Of a stretch of 64,000 bases of DNA, positions 51,534 through 60,495 are shown one piece after another (positions within the stretch are counted from its first letter, which is position 1; the number at the start of each line of letters is the position of its first letter). Under the pieces are notes generated by a model that saw only the letters and a program-made list of their open reading frames with translations, did no database searches and was not told the origin of the DNA. The position numbers were made by a program, and so were the translations under genes. Location: the NCBI GenBank assembly GCA_900319635.1, contig ONPF01000013.1, forward strand, positions 1 to 64,000. Reading direction: 5' to 3'. This DNA comes from an uncultured Eubacteriales bacterium. Lineage in GTDB: Bacteria > Bacillota > Clostridia > Oscillospirales > Oscillospiraceae.

Positions 51534-53119
51534 AGCAGCGGGGCCAGCACCTTCATCAGGGCGCCCTCCAGCTTCACCCGGAGCTTCTCCCTGCGCAGCG
51601 TATCCGGCGTCACCGTCCGGCATTGCTCCTGGGTCGCAAGGAAATCCGCCTCGATCTCCCGGATGCAGGCCGTGTGGTGGAGATAGACGCCGCACTCGAA
51701 GTGGTGGTAGAGGCTGCGGTAGTCCAGGTTGATGGTGCCGACAGTTCCCTCCCGGTCGTCGCTGACAAAGACCTTGGCGTGGACAAAGCCGGGCGTGTAC
51801 TCATAGATCCGCACGCCGGATTCCAGCAGAGAGCGGTAGTGGGTCTTGGCCAGGGCGTAGGGCAGGCGCTTGTCGGGGATGCCCGGCAGGATGAGGCGCA
51901 CGTCCACCCCCCTCTCGGCGGCGAATTTCAGCGCCGTCTCCATCTCCCCGTCCAGGATCAGATAGGGCGTCATGATGTGGACGTACTTTCGCGCCCGGTT
52001 CAGAATGTCCAGGTACACCCACTCCCCTACCCGCTCCCGATCCAGGGGGCAGTCGGCATAGGGCAGCACGAAGCCCCCGCTCTCCGGGTGCCTCGGCGCC
52101 GGCGCCTCCAGCAGCGCCCGCTCCTCCACCGTGCCATCCTCCAGATGCCACATCTGCAAAAACAGCAGGGTGAAGCTCCGCGCCGCCTCGCCCTGGAGCA
52201 TCAGGGCGGTGTCCTTCCAGTGTCCGAAGCGGCGGACGCGGTTGATATACTCGTCGGCCAGGTTGACCCCGCCGGTGAAGGCAGTCTTGCCGTCGATGAC
52301 CAGGATCTTCCGATGATCCCGGTAATTGTAGTGAGTTGAGACAAAGGGCATCACCGGGGCGAAGGCCTTGGCCTGGATGCCCAGCTTCTTCAGCCGCTGG
52401 GGATAGTCCCGGGGCAGGGTGAAAAACTCGTTGGTGCCGTCATAAAGCAGGCGCACATCCACGCCCTGCGCCGCCTTCCGCGCCAGGATCTCCAGCATCC
52501 GCCCCCACATCTCCCCCTCGTCCACGATGAAGAACTCCAGGAAGATGAACTTCTCCGCCTTCTCCAGCTCCTCCAGCAGCACGGGGAAGAGCGTATCCCC
52601 CAGAGGGAAGTAGCGCGCCCGGGTCTCGTCATAGACCGGGAAGCAGCCGGAGCGGTTCACATAGCGGGCAAGGCCCTGCATCTCCGGCGCCTCGTCCGAC
52701 ATGCGCACCAGGGTGTCCACCGCCTGTGGCAGACTGTCCCGGGTGCTGCGGGAGACGGCGCTGTAGCGATCCCGCAGGATCCGGTGCCCCAGGTCGCTCT
52801 GGGTGTAGAGATACATGAGCCCCCCGAAGACCGGCAGCAGCAGGATCACCAGCATCCAGGTCAGCTTGGCATTGGATTCGTGGTGGCTGTTGATGAGGAG
52901 CAGACCCATGATGCCGGTGAAGATCAGCGAAAAGCTGTAGTAGTGGGGCATAAAGTCCTGCAGGGTCCCGTAGAGCACCAGCAGCAGCGCAAACTGCAGC
53001 AGCAGGAAGAGGGTGATGAGCCCGGCGCGGCTGAACACGGCGCGCCACAGACCCCGGCGCCCCTTTTTCAGCAGGCGGATGCCCCGCGTGTCGCTCTCCG
53101 CGCTGATCTTCGGCTTCAT
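51530..53119 (-). CDS. cls: Cardiolipin synthase
   Basis: A membrane phospholipase-D-family enzyme of 529 residues that condenses two phosphatidylglycerols into cardiolipin. Two N-terminal helices (about 33-53, 63-80, with another near 88-105) precede two HKD active sites: HRKILVID (His269, Lys271, Asp276) and HAKVFVSDD (His447, Lys449, Asp454). Both GG/GT glycine tails are present (FTGGVNLAD, GTINLDYRS). The N-terminal extension is typical of Firmicutes Cls. AAAGGAGGGG precedes the ATG at 53119. It is monocistronic and divergent from the hydrolase gene. Confidence 0.95.
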   Translation of the reverse strand: MKPKISAESDTRGIRLLKKGRRGLWRAVFSRAGLITLFLLLQFALLLVLYGTLQDFMPHYYSFSLIFTGIMGLLLINSHHESNAKLTWMLVILLLPVFGGLMYLYTQSDLGHRILRDRYSAVSRSTRDSLPQAVDTLVRMSDEAPEMQGLARYVNRSGCFPVYDETRARYFPLGDTLFPVLLEELEKAEKFIFLEFFIVDEGEMWGRMLEILARKAAQGVDVRLLYDGTNEFFTLPRDYPQRLKKLGIQAKAFAPVMPFVSTHYNYRDHRKILVIDGKTAFTGGVNLADEYINRVRRFGHWKDTALMLQGEAARSFTLLFLQMWHLEDGTVEERALLEAPAPRHPESGGFVLPYADCPLDRERVGEWVYLDILNRARKYVHIMTPYLILDGEMETALKFAAERGVDVRLILPGIPDKRLPYALAKTHYRSLLESGVRIYEYTPGFVHAKVFVSDDREGTVGTINLDYRSLYHHFECGVYLHHTACIREIEADFLATQEQCRTVTPDTLRREKLRVKLEGALMKVLAPLL

Positions 53120-53237
53120 ACGCTCCCCTCCTTTCCCGCTTGACGCGGTTTTCCCCGGATGTTATGATTGAGAAAAAATTATACCGCCTTTCCCCTTCCG
53201 CGTCAAGCGCGGGGAGGGCGCTGAAAGCAGGGATCGC

Positions 53238-54167
53238 ATGGCAGCTTTGATCATCCTTCCGGGACTTCTCCTCCTGGCGCTGGGCGTTGCCTACGGCGCC
53301 TATCGCTTCGCCTATTATTCTCCCCACAAGAACCAGAACGACCCCTATCTGGCGCCGGACGGGCACCGTTACACGCCGGAGGATGGGCCCACCTACGGTC
53401 TGATCCGGGAGATGGACGAGCTGCCCTTCGAGCCGGTGACGATCCGTTCCCGGGACGGGCTGCAGCTCTTCGGCCGCTACTATGCTGTGGCGGAGGGGGC
53501 GCCGCTGCAGATCCAGATGCACGGCTACCGGGGCCACGCCCTGCGGGATTTCTGCGGCGGCAACAAGCTGGCGCGGGAAGCGGGGCTCAACACCCTGGTG
53601 GTGGATCAGCGGGCCCACGGCAAGAGCGAGGGGCATACCATCAGCTTCGGCATCAACGAGCGCTGGGACTGCCTGCAGTGGGCGGAATACGCGGCGCAGC
53701 GCTGGCCCGGCGTGCCCATCAGCCTGGCGGGCATCTCCATGGGCGCCGCCACGGTGCTGATGGCCTCGGATCTGCCCCTGCCGGAGGAGGTCAAGGGCAT
53801 CATCGCCGACTGCGGCTACTCCTCCCCCCGGGCGATCATCAAGCATGTGTGCTGGAGTCTGCCCAAGCCCTTTCGGATCTTTTACCCCTTCACCAGCCTG
53901 AGTGCAGAGCTCTTCGGGCACTTTGACCCGGACGCGGGCAGCGCCCTGGGCGCGGTGAGCAATACCACGCTCCCCATCCTGCTGATCCACGGGGAGGCGG
54001 ACGGCTTTGTCCCCTGCGAGATGAGCCGGGAGATCGCCGCCGCCTGCGCATCAAAGGTGCGCCTGGAGACTTTCCCCGGCGCCGACCACGGCGTGAGCTA
54101 TCTCAGCGACCCGGAGCGCTACGGCAGGGTCGTAAAGGAGTTTCTGGAGCGCTGCGGCGGGATTTGA
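53238..54167 (+). CDS. Alpha/beta hydrolase, membrane-anchored
   Basis: A 309-residue hydrolase with one N-terminal hydrophobic helix (LIILPGLLLLALGVAYGAY). The fold shows the oxyanion HGYRGH, the nucleophile elbow GISMGA (Ser167), Asp255 in HGEADGFVP and His284 in GADHGVS. It resembles Firmicutes YfhR/BAAT-like esterases or peptidases in which the active domain is extracytoplasmic. The ATG at 53238 has a weak AGGGA site. Substrate unknown. Two adjacent hairpins end the gene (54183-54240). Confidence 0.9.
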   Translation: MAALIILPGLLLLALGVAYGAYRFAYYSPHKNQNDPYLAPDGHRYTPEDGPTYGLIREMDELPFEPVTIRSRDGLQLFGRYYAVAEGAPLQIQMHGYRGHALRDFCGGNKLAREAGLNTLVVDQRAHGKSEGHTISFGINERWDCLQWAEYAAQRWPGVPISLAGISMGAATVLMASDLPLPEEVKGIIADCGYSSPRAIIKHVCWSLPKPFRIFYPFTSLSAELFGHFDPDAGSALGAVSNTTLPILLIHGEADGFVPCEMSREIAAACASKVRLETFPGADHGVSYLSDPERYGRVVKEFLERCGGI

Positions 54168-54179
54168 AAGAATACAGGA

Positions 54180-54245
54180 AACGCGGGCGGCCAAAGGGCC
54201 GCCCGTCAGTCTGAGCGGCGCCCGGACGGGCGCCGCTTAACATTT
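54180..54245 (+). terminator. Double hairpin after the hydrolase gene
   Basis: CGGGCGGCC/GGCCGCCCG (54183-54204) and AGCGGCGCCC/GGGCGCCGCT (54216-54239) are followed by TAACATTTCATTT. It may act on both strands with the convergent LRR gene. Confidence 0.7.
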
Positions 54246-54284
54246 CATTTGTGTCTTCGATGATGCTCTCCGCGATATTCCCGC

Positions 54285-57200
54285 TCAATGGATCACCACA
54301 TCGTGGTACTTGATGTAGCGCATCAGCTGCTGGGCGTCGATCAGATTCACTTTGCCGTCTCCATTGACATCCAAGCTTGCTTCCACAACGGTGACATCGT
54401 GGTATTTGACATAGCGCATCAACTGCTGTGCGTCGATCAGATTCACATTCCCGTCGCCGTTGATGTCCCCGGGGATGTGGCTGGGCTCAAGTGCATAGGC
54501 CTCCCAGGTGATGGTGCCGCCGTAGTTCTGCCGCACCTCCTCCGTCCAGCTGGGATCGTTGGCGGGATAATAGGCCGTAGCGGTGACGACGGAGAAGCAG
54601 AGCTCTCCGAAGCTGGGGGCAGAGCCTTCAAATCGGATCTCGGTCAGAGTGCGGCAGCTGCCGAACGCGTACTCTCCGATGGCGGTCACATTCTTCGGGA
54701 TCGTCACGCTGGTCAGTCCGTAACATCCGTTGAAGGCACTCCTGCCGATCCTGGTCACACTCTCCGGGATCGTCACGCCGGTCAGTCCGTAACATGCGTA
54801 GAACGCACCCCGCCCGATGCTGGTCACCCCCTCCGGGATCGTCACGCTAGTCAGTGCATCACAGCGAGCGAACGCATTGCTCCCGATGCTGGTCGCTCCG
54901 GAGATGATGCGGACGCTTTTGATCGAGCCCAGGCTGGCGGCCCATGGCGCATGATCATCATCGAAATTCCACATGCTTCCTCTGCCCGCAACGGTGAGGA
55001 CGCCCTCGCTGTTCAGCGTCCAGATCAGGTTATCGCCGCAGTACATGACGTCCGCGGGGGCAATGTCTCCGTCGCTGCAATGGACGGTGATCGAATAGTG
55101 ATCGTAAGGCATATTCAGCTGGCTCCACATGGCGCGCGTGCCGCCGAAATAGATATCGGTCAAGCTGTCACAGGATCTGAAGAGGTCGTTGCCGGTCTCC
55201 GTCAGGCTGGCCGGCAGCGTCACACTCGTCAGACTGTTACAGGAAGAGAACGCGGCGTAGCCGATGCGCGTGACGCCCTCCGGAACCGTGATCTCGGTCA
55301 GTTTTCCGCAGCTGTGGAACGCATATTCCCCGATGCCGGTCACACCGGGCTGGATATCCAGCGCAGTGATCTCGTACTGGCAGTAGCTCCACCAGGGAGC
55401 CAGATCTATGTTCGACCAGTTCCACATATCCCCGGTGCCGGAGATGGTCAGGGTGCCGTTCTCCTCCAAGGTCCAGGTCAGATCGTCGCCGCACTGGCCG
55501 GAGGCGATGGGCCCGTAGGCAACCCAGGTGATGGTGCCGCCGTAATTCTGGCGTACTGCCGCCGTCCAGGAGGACTCCTGCTGCGGATAATAGGCCGTGG
55601 CTTTTACGCCGTAAAACGAATGGGCGCTGAAGCTGGGGGCAGGGCCTTCAAAGCGGATCTCGGTCAGGGCGCCGCATTGGTAGAAAGCGTTTTCTACGAT
55701 AGTCTTCACGCTGGCCGGGATCGTCACGCTGCCGGTCTTGCCGGCAGGGCACAGGAGCAGCGTTTCCATCGCCTTGTCATAGACGATGTTGTCTGCGGCG
55801 CAGTAAGCGGGGTTGGCCTCCGCCACCTGGATCTCCGCCAGGCTTGAGCAGAATTCGAACATCATGGTAGGATTCCAGTCCACCAGGCTGGCGGGAAGGC
55901 TCACGCGCGTCAGCGCGGAGCAGTTATCGAAGGCTCTACGGCCGATGGTCGTCACGCCCTCCGGGATCGTCACCTCTATAAGCCTGCTGCAGAAGAAAAA
56001 CCCATGATTGCCGATGCTGGTCAAATCCGCCGGGAGGGTGATTTCCGTCAGGCGGCTGCAGAATCCGAAGGCGTAGTTCCCGATACTCGTCACGCCCGCC
56101 GGGATCGTGATCTCGGTCAGGCTGCCGCATTGGTAGAAGGTATAGTCGCTGATGGCCGTCACGCCCGCCGGGATCGTCATGCTGGTCAGGCGCTCGCAGG
56201 AGGAAAAGGCACTGGATCCGATGCTCGTCACGCTCTCCGGGAGCGTCACGCTGGTCAGGGCGCTGCAATGGCTGAACGCACTGGATCCGATGCGCGTCAC
56301 GCCCTCCGGGATCGTGACTTGGGTCAGGTTTTCGCAGCCGTAGAAGGCCATCTCCCCGATGCCGGTCACGCCGGATAAAATGCGAACGGTCTTGATCTCG
56401 AAGTAGTTGTCGTCCCAGGGGACACGATGGCGGCTGTTGTAATCCCACATGTCCCCGGTGCCGGCAATGGTGAGCACACCGTCGCTGCTCAAGGTCCAGA
56501 TCAGGTCGTCGCCGCAGGCGGAGGAATCCGCGGCCGCAATCTCCACGTCGCTGCAGTGGACTGTAACACGATAGTGGTCGTAGTACATGCCAAGCTGAGT
56601 CCAAGCCGCCTTCGTATCGCCGTAATAGATGTCTGTCAGCGAATCGCAGTAGTCGATGGACAGTCCCACTTCGCCGGTCAAGCTTGCGGGGATCGACAGA
56701 CTGGTGAGGCCAAAGCAGCAGTCGAACACACTATTTCCGATGTACGTCACGCCCTCCGGGATCGTGATACTGCTCAGGCCGCTGCAGCCGTAGAACGCAT
56801 CGAACCCGATGCTCGTCACGCCCTCCGGGATCGTAATAGAAGTCAGACCGCTGCAGCTGGAGAACGCATAGTCTCCGATGCTCGTCACGCTCTCCGGGAT
56901 CATGACGCTCGTCAGGCTGCTGCAATCATCGAACGCATAGTTTCCGACGCTCGTCACGCCGGACAGCAGATTCACAGAGGTAATGGATTCTATCTGGCTA
57001 TACCAGGGTGCCTCGCCATAGTTCCAGTTCCACATATCGCCGCTGCCGGCAATGGTGAGAACCCCCGTGCTGCTCAGGGTCCAGATCAGGCTGTCGCCGC
57101 ACTCGCCGGAGGCCACGGTGTCCTGCAGATCGTCCGCCGCAGGCGGCAAGGCGGCGGGGTCGTCCCCCGTGTCATTCTGAGCGGAGCCGTCAGGCGAAGC

Positions 57201-57434
57201 CGAAGGATCTTCCTCCGGGACGTCGAGGACGCCGTCCCCTACGTGCTCGTCCGGGTCGGTCTCTGCCTCCCCTGTGTAAGGGGAGGTGTCAGCCCCCTGG
57301 GCTGACGGAGGGGTTGTCTCCTCCTCCGGGACGTCGGGGGCAAGCGCTCCTACGGGTTCCTCGGCCAGCGCCGCCGCGGGGAACAGCGACAGGCACAGCG
57401 CCAGAACAAGAAGCAATGAAAACAGCTTTTTCAT
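54285..57434 (-). CDS. Giant BspA-like leucine-rich-repeat protein with C-terminal dockerin
   Basis: A secreted protein of 1,049 residues. After a signal peptide (cleavage near ALA-EE, residue 24) comes a low-complexity acidic linker (27-88) coded by intergenic-type repeats. The body has four blocks, each opening with a CGDxLxWTL...GxLTIxGxGDMW segment and followed by BspA-type LRR_5 units (for example LTSITIPEGVTSIGFDAFYG). The C-terminus is a type I dockerin with two calcium-loop repeats (DINGDGNVNLIDAQQLMRYV and DVNGDGKVNLIDAQQLMRYI). A dockerin implies docking to a cohesin scaffold, as in cellulosome-like complexes; no cohesin is seen in this window. Confidence 0.92.
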   Translation of the reverse strand: MKKLFSLLLVLALCLSLFPAAALAEEPVGALAPDVPEEETTPPSAQGADTSPYTGEAETDPDEHVGDGVLDVPEEDPSASPDGSAQNDTGDDPAALPPAADDLQDTVASGECGDSLIWTLSSTGVLTIAGSGDMWNWNYGEAPWYSQIESITSVNLLSGVTSVGNYAFDDCSSLTSVMIPESVTSIGDYAFSSCSGLTSITIPEGVTSIGFDAFYGCSGLSSITIPEGVTYIGNSVFDCCFGLTSLSIPASLTGEVGLSIDYCDSLTDIYYGDTKAAWTQLGMYYDHYRVTVHCSDVEIAAADSSACGDDLIWTLSSDGVLTIAGTGDMWDYNSRHRVPWDDNYFEIKTVRILSGVTGIGEMAFYGCENLTQVTIPEGVTRIGSSAFSHCSALTSVTLPESVTSIGSSAFSSCERLTSMTIPAGVTAISDYTFYQCGSLTEITIPAGVTSIGNYAFGFCSRLTEITLPADLTSIGNHGFFFCSRLIEVTIPEGVTTIGRRAFDNCSALTRVSLPASLVDWNPTMMFEFCSSLAEIQVAEANPAYCAADNIVYDKAMETLLLCPAGKTGSVTIPASVKTIVENAFYQCGALTEIRFEGPAPSFSAHSFYGVKATAYYPQQESSWTAAVRQNYGGTITWVAYGPIASGQCGDDLTWTLEENGTLTISGTGDMWNWSNIDLAPWWSYCQYEITALDIQPGVTGIGEYAFHSCGKLTEITVPEGVTRIGYAAFSSCNSLTSVTLPASLTETGNDLFRSCDSLTDIYFGGTRAMWSQLNMPYDHYSITVHCSDGDIAPADVMYCGDNLIWTLNSEGVLTVAGRGSMWNFDDDHAPWAASLGSIKSVRIISGATSIGSNAFARCDALTSVTIPEGVTSIGRGAFYACYGLTGVTIPESVTRIGRSAFNGCYGLTSVTIPKNVTAIGEYAFGSCRTLTEIRFEGSAPSFGELCFSVVTATAYYPANDPSWTEEVRQNYGGTITWEAYALEPSHIPGDINGDGNVNLIDAQQLMRYVKYHDVTVVEASLDVNGDGKVNLIDAQQLMRYIKYHDVVIH

Positions 57435-57919
57435 GCGCGTCTCCTCCTGTAGAATAAACTTTTTCTTTATATACTATAGCATATCCGTCCTCAGGCCGCA
57501 AGAAAAAAGACCTTCCCGGGAAGGTCTTTTTCGTCGATAGGGGGCGGCGCGCTACGGCGCCTACGGGAACGGAGAGAACGGATTGCCCCGCCGTAGGGAG
57601 GCATGCCACATGCCTCCGGAGCGCTTGAACGGCGGAGCGATCAGGGGATCGCTCCCTACGGCTCGCAAAGACATGTTTTGGCTTTGTCTGCACATTGAGG
57701 CGGGCGGCTAATAGCCGCCCCTACGGCACAGACGAACGTTTTCCCGTAGGGGCGATAGCCGAATCGCCTGCGAACATGGCGCAATTCGGCAAACGGGCCG
57801 TCGAGGGCGCCGGCCCCTACGGCACAGGCTAACGTTTTCCCGCAGGGGCGATAGCCGAATCGCCCGCGATCATGGCGCAATTCGGCAAACGGGCCGTCGA
57901 GGGCGCCGGCCCCTACGGA
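57435..57919. repeat. Repeat tract between the LRR gene and the methyltransferase gene
   Basis: No gene. A hairpin AAGACCTTCCCGGGAAGGTCTT (57509-57530) is followed by several copies of GTAGGGGCGATAGCCGAATCG and GCCGTCGAGGGCGCCGGCCC. A close duplicate of about 100 bp (57735-57830 versus 57835-57919) abuts the methyltransferase stop. Confidence 0.75.
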
Positions 57920-59056
57920 TCAGGTCAGCTCCAGCAGGGTCTGGGTGAAGCCGTAGCGCTCGGCGAGCTCCCGGGCCAGGGCGCGGCCCTTCTCGCTGCG
58001 CCGGCCCGTGCGGCGGGCGCGGAGCATCAGATTCTTGGGGGAGTTTTCCAGGTCCGTGAACTCGATCACATCCACCTTATAGCCCATGTCCTCCAGCACC
58101 AGGGTACGGATCTCATCCGTCAGCAGGGCGGCCATCCGCTCCCGCACGATGCCGTGGCGCAGGAACACATCCAGCTCCCCGCCCTTTTTCATCTGGAGAT
58201 TCACTTCATGCTGGCAGCAGGGCACGGAGAAGATGTAGTCCGCGCCCTTCTGAATGGCGTAGTGCAGGGCGTAGTCGGTGGCAGTGTCGCAGGCGTGGAG
58301 GGTCACGATCATGTCCACCCGCTCGCCGTAGAGGGCGTCCCGGCTCACGTCCGCATGGACGAAGCGCAGGCCGGTGTAGCCGTACTTCTCCGCCACGGCG
58401 TTGCAGTGCTCCACCACGTCTTTCTTGAGATCGTAGCCGATGATGCGCACCCTGCGCCCCTGCTTCACCGCGAAGTAGTAGTAGAGAATGAAGGTCAGAT
58501 AGCTCTTGCCGCAGCCGAAGTCCAGAACGGTGAGCTCCTCCCGGCCGTCGTCCCGGAAGGCCTGGTCGATGAGCTCCAGGAAGCGGTTGATCTGCCGGTA
58601 CTTGTCATACTTGGCGCGGACGATCCTATAGTCCGGGGTGAAGACCCCCAGATCCACCAGAGCGGGGACCGGCTCCCCCTCCGGCAGCAGGTACTGCTTT
58701 TCCCGGTTGTTGCCGCCTGTGGGCGCGGGGCGGGGCACGGCGGCGCCGCCGTGGCGCTTGTAGTCGCCCCCGGCCTTCATGCTGTACTGGGCGCTCTCCT
58801 CCTCCGTCACCAGCAGAGCCTGGCGGTAGCGCCCGTCAAAGTCCGCCTCCACGAGGCGAAGGAGGCTCTCCCCCTCCAGATTCTCGTGGAAGGCCTTGTT
58901 GTCCCGGAAGCGCTCCACCTGGTAGAGCCGTCGACCCCGGAGGGTCACCGGCCGGACGCTGATCTTGGGATCACAGGTCTTGTCGATGGGCTGGCTGAGC
59001 ACCAGGCGGCTCAGCTTCTCAAGCCCCAGCGCCAGATCCTCCGTGAGCTTGCTCAT
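57920..59056 (-). CDS. SAM-dependent methyltransferase (METTL25/Methyltransf_32-like)
   Basis: A 378-residue class I methyltransferase. The SAM site is LTVLDFGCGKSYLTF, followed by RIIGYDLKKDVVEHC as motif II. The LHACDTATDYAL motif and the SVPCCQHEV strand are hallmarks of the Methyltransf_32 family, whose eukaryotic members modify RNA or protein. An N-terminal ~150-residue domain precedes it. The gene starts 4 bp inside the end of rsmI (ATGA overlap), so the two are translationally coupled; a role in rRNA or tRNA modification would fit. Confidence 0.88.
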   Translation of the reverse strand: MSKLTEDLALGLEKLSRLVLSQPIDKTCDPKISVRPVTLRGRRLYQVERFRDNKAFHENLEGESLLRLVEADFDGRYRQALLVTEEESAQYSMKAGGDYKRHGGAAVPRPAPTGGNNREKQYLLPEGEPVPALVDLGVFTPDYRIVRAKYDKYRQINRFLELIDQAFRDDGREELTVLDFGCGKSYLTFILYYYFAVKQGRRVRIIGYDLKKDVVEHCNAVAEKYGYTGLRFVHADVSRDALYGERVDMIVTLHACDTATDYALHYAIQKGADYIFSVPCCQHEVNLQMKKGGELDVFLRHGIVRERMAALLTDEIRTLVLEDMGYKVDVIEFTDLENSPKNLMLRARRTGRRSEKGRALARELAERYGFTQTLLELT

Positions 59057-59985
59057 GCCTCGCCTCCGAAGAGCTTCTTGAGGCGCAGGGAGGCGGCCTT
59101 CAGCTCGTTCTTGCTGTAGGAATTGTTCTCATCCGCCAGCACCGCGGCCACGGCCTCCTTGGCGGAGAGGCCCTTCACCATGGCGTCCACCAGCATGGCC
59201 TCGGGGGAGACGGTGTGCTCCACCTTGTTGAACACATAGTCCTTCCCCACCTCGAGAACGATGGCGTACTCGCCCTTGTCGTAGTTGCCCTTTTGCAGAA
59301 GCTGCTCCTTGACCTCCGCCGGCGTACCGCGGAAGGCCATCTCGTGGAGCTTGGTCATGTCGTTGCAGAGGCAGAGACGCACATCCGCCTGCTCCTGGAT
59401 GAAAAAGTCCACCAGATCCATGATACGCTTGGGGCTCTCATAGAGAGCGAAGGTGCGGGAGTCCCCCCGGCGGAGCTTCTCCAGCAGCTTCCGTCGCTCC
59501 GCGTTCTCCCGGGGGAAGAAGCCGAAGAAGGTGAAGGAGCTGAGATCGAAGCCGGAGATGGCCAGGGCGTTCACCGCCGCGCAGCAGCCCGGCACGCCCA
59601 CCACCCGGATGCCCGCCTCCACGGCGGCCTTGATGAGCTCGTTGCCCGGGTCGGAGATGCAGGGCGTGCCCGCGTCGGTGATGACGGCGATGCTCTTGCC
59701 CTCCTGCAGCTGGCTGATGAAGTGCTTTGCCTTGCCGAACTCGTTGAACTTGTGGTTGGAGACCAGCTTGTTGCGCACGCCCAGCTTATTGAGCAGCACC
59801 ATGGAGCGGCGGGTGTCCTCGGCGGCGATGACGTCCGCCTCCTCCAGGATCTGCCGCCCGCGAGGGGACATGTCCCGGGAGTTGCCGATGGGGGTGGCCA
59901 CGATGTAGAGGGTGCCGCTGCCGCGCACCTGCTCCACGCCCTCCTCCAGCTCCGGCGCCTGCATGATTTCCAGTTCTTCGTCCAT
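59053..59985 (-). CDS. rsmI: 16S rRNA (cytidine-1402 2'-O) methyltransferase
   Basis: A 310-residue tetrapyrrole-methylase-fold enzyme that 2'-O-methylates C1402 in the decoding centre. Motifs: TLYIVATPIGNSRDMSPRG, AAEDTRRSMVLL, ITDAGTPCISDPG, VGVPGCCAAVNALAISG and FALYESPKRIMD. The GVPGCCA (for GPSA) variation is mild. A short acidic N-terminal extension (MDEELEIMQAPELEEGVEQ) precedes the family start. Transcription runs on into the coupled methyltransferase gene. Confidence 0.95.
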   Translation of the reverse strand: MDEELEIMQAPELEEGVEQVRGSGTLYIVATPIGNSRDMSPRGRQILEEADVIAAEDTRRSMVLLNKLGVRNKLVSNHKFNEFGKAKHFISQLQEGKSIAVITDAGTPCISDPGNELIKAAVEAGIRVVGVPGCCAAVNALAISGFDLSSFTFFGFFPRENAERRKLLEKLRRGDSRTFALYESPKRIMDLVDFFIQEQADVRLCLCNDMTKLHEMAFRGTPAEVKEQLLQKGNYDKGEYAIVLEVGKDYVFNKVEHTVSPEAMLVDAMVKGLSAKEAVAAVLADENNSYSKNELKAASLRLKKLFGGEA

Positions 59986-60044
59986 ATTTTGTCTCTCCTG
60001 CGGAATGATTTTTTTCGATTATACCCTAAAAGCAAGGGGTTTGT

Positions 60045-60085
60045 AAAGCAAAACGGGAGCGGAAACCCGCTCCCGTCTGTTTCTC
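60045..60085 (-). terminator. Terminator of the zinc-ribbon gene
   Basis: The stem ACGGGAGCGG/CCGCTCCCGT with an AAA loop lies just past the stop codon at 60094, ending in TTTGC on the minus strand. Confidence 0.75.
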
Positions 60086-60093
60086 TTATTCTC

Positions 60094-60333
60094 TTATTCC
60101 GCCGCGTCGTCCAGCCAGTTGGAGATCTTCTCCTCCGGCAGCTTGAGCTCGCCGGAGAGAAAGGCGACCATCTCGTTGAAGTTCAGCTTCTTCAAGTGCT
60201 CGTAATTGGTCTCCTTCTTGATCTTGCGGCCAAGGTTGCGGCCCTCGATATAGCCGCAGTTGTAGCACATCATCAGGGGAATCTTGCGATGGAAATCCAT
60301 CTCCAGGTCACTTCCGCACTGGGGACATTTCAT
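60094..60333 (-). CDS. Small zinc-ribbon protein
   Basis: A 79-residue cytoplasmic protein with a CPQCGSDLEMDF and MMCYNCGYIEG zinc-ribbon pair (two CxxC knuckles) and a C-terminal helix (YEHLKKLNFNEMVAFLSGEL). The ATG at 60333 is chosen, 8 nt after GGAGG; the GTG at 60342 lies within that site. No enzymatic motif. Presumably nucleic-acid or protein binding. Confidence 0.8.
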   Translation of the reverse strand: MKCPQCGSDLEMDFHRKIPLMMCYNCGYIEGRNLGRKIKKETNYEHLKKLNFNEMVAFLSGELKLPEEKISNWLDDAAE

Positions 60334-60444
60334 AACAGGCACCTCCAGCTATAATTTTCTGTCGACACAGGTTTCTGCTTTGTTTTACAGGCTCATGTTA
60401 CCGCAGATCCGCGCTTTTTGCAAGGGCGAAAAGGCCTTTTCCCG

Positions 60445-60480
60445 AAAACAAATGCCGGCATAAGCTGGCATTTGCAGTTT
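60445..60480 (-). terminator. Terminator of the hpf gene
   Basis: On the minus strand AAATGCCAGC/GCCGGCATTT with a short loop is followed by TTTTCGG, between hpf and the zinc-ribbon gene. Confidence 0.8.
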
Positions 60481-60495
60481 CAGGCAGATCCTCTT

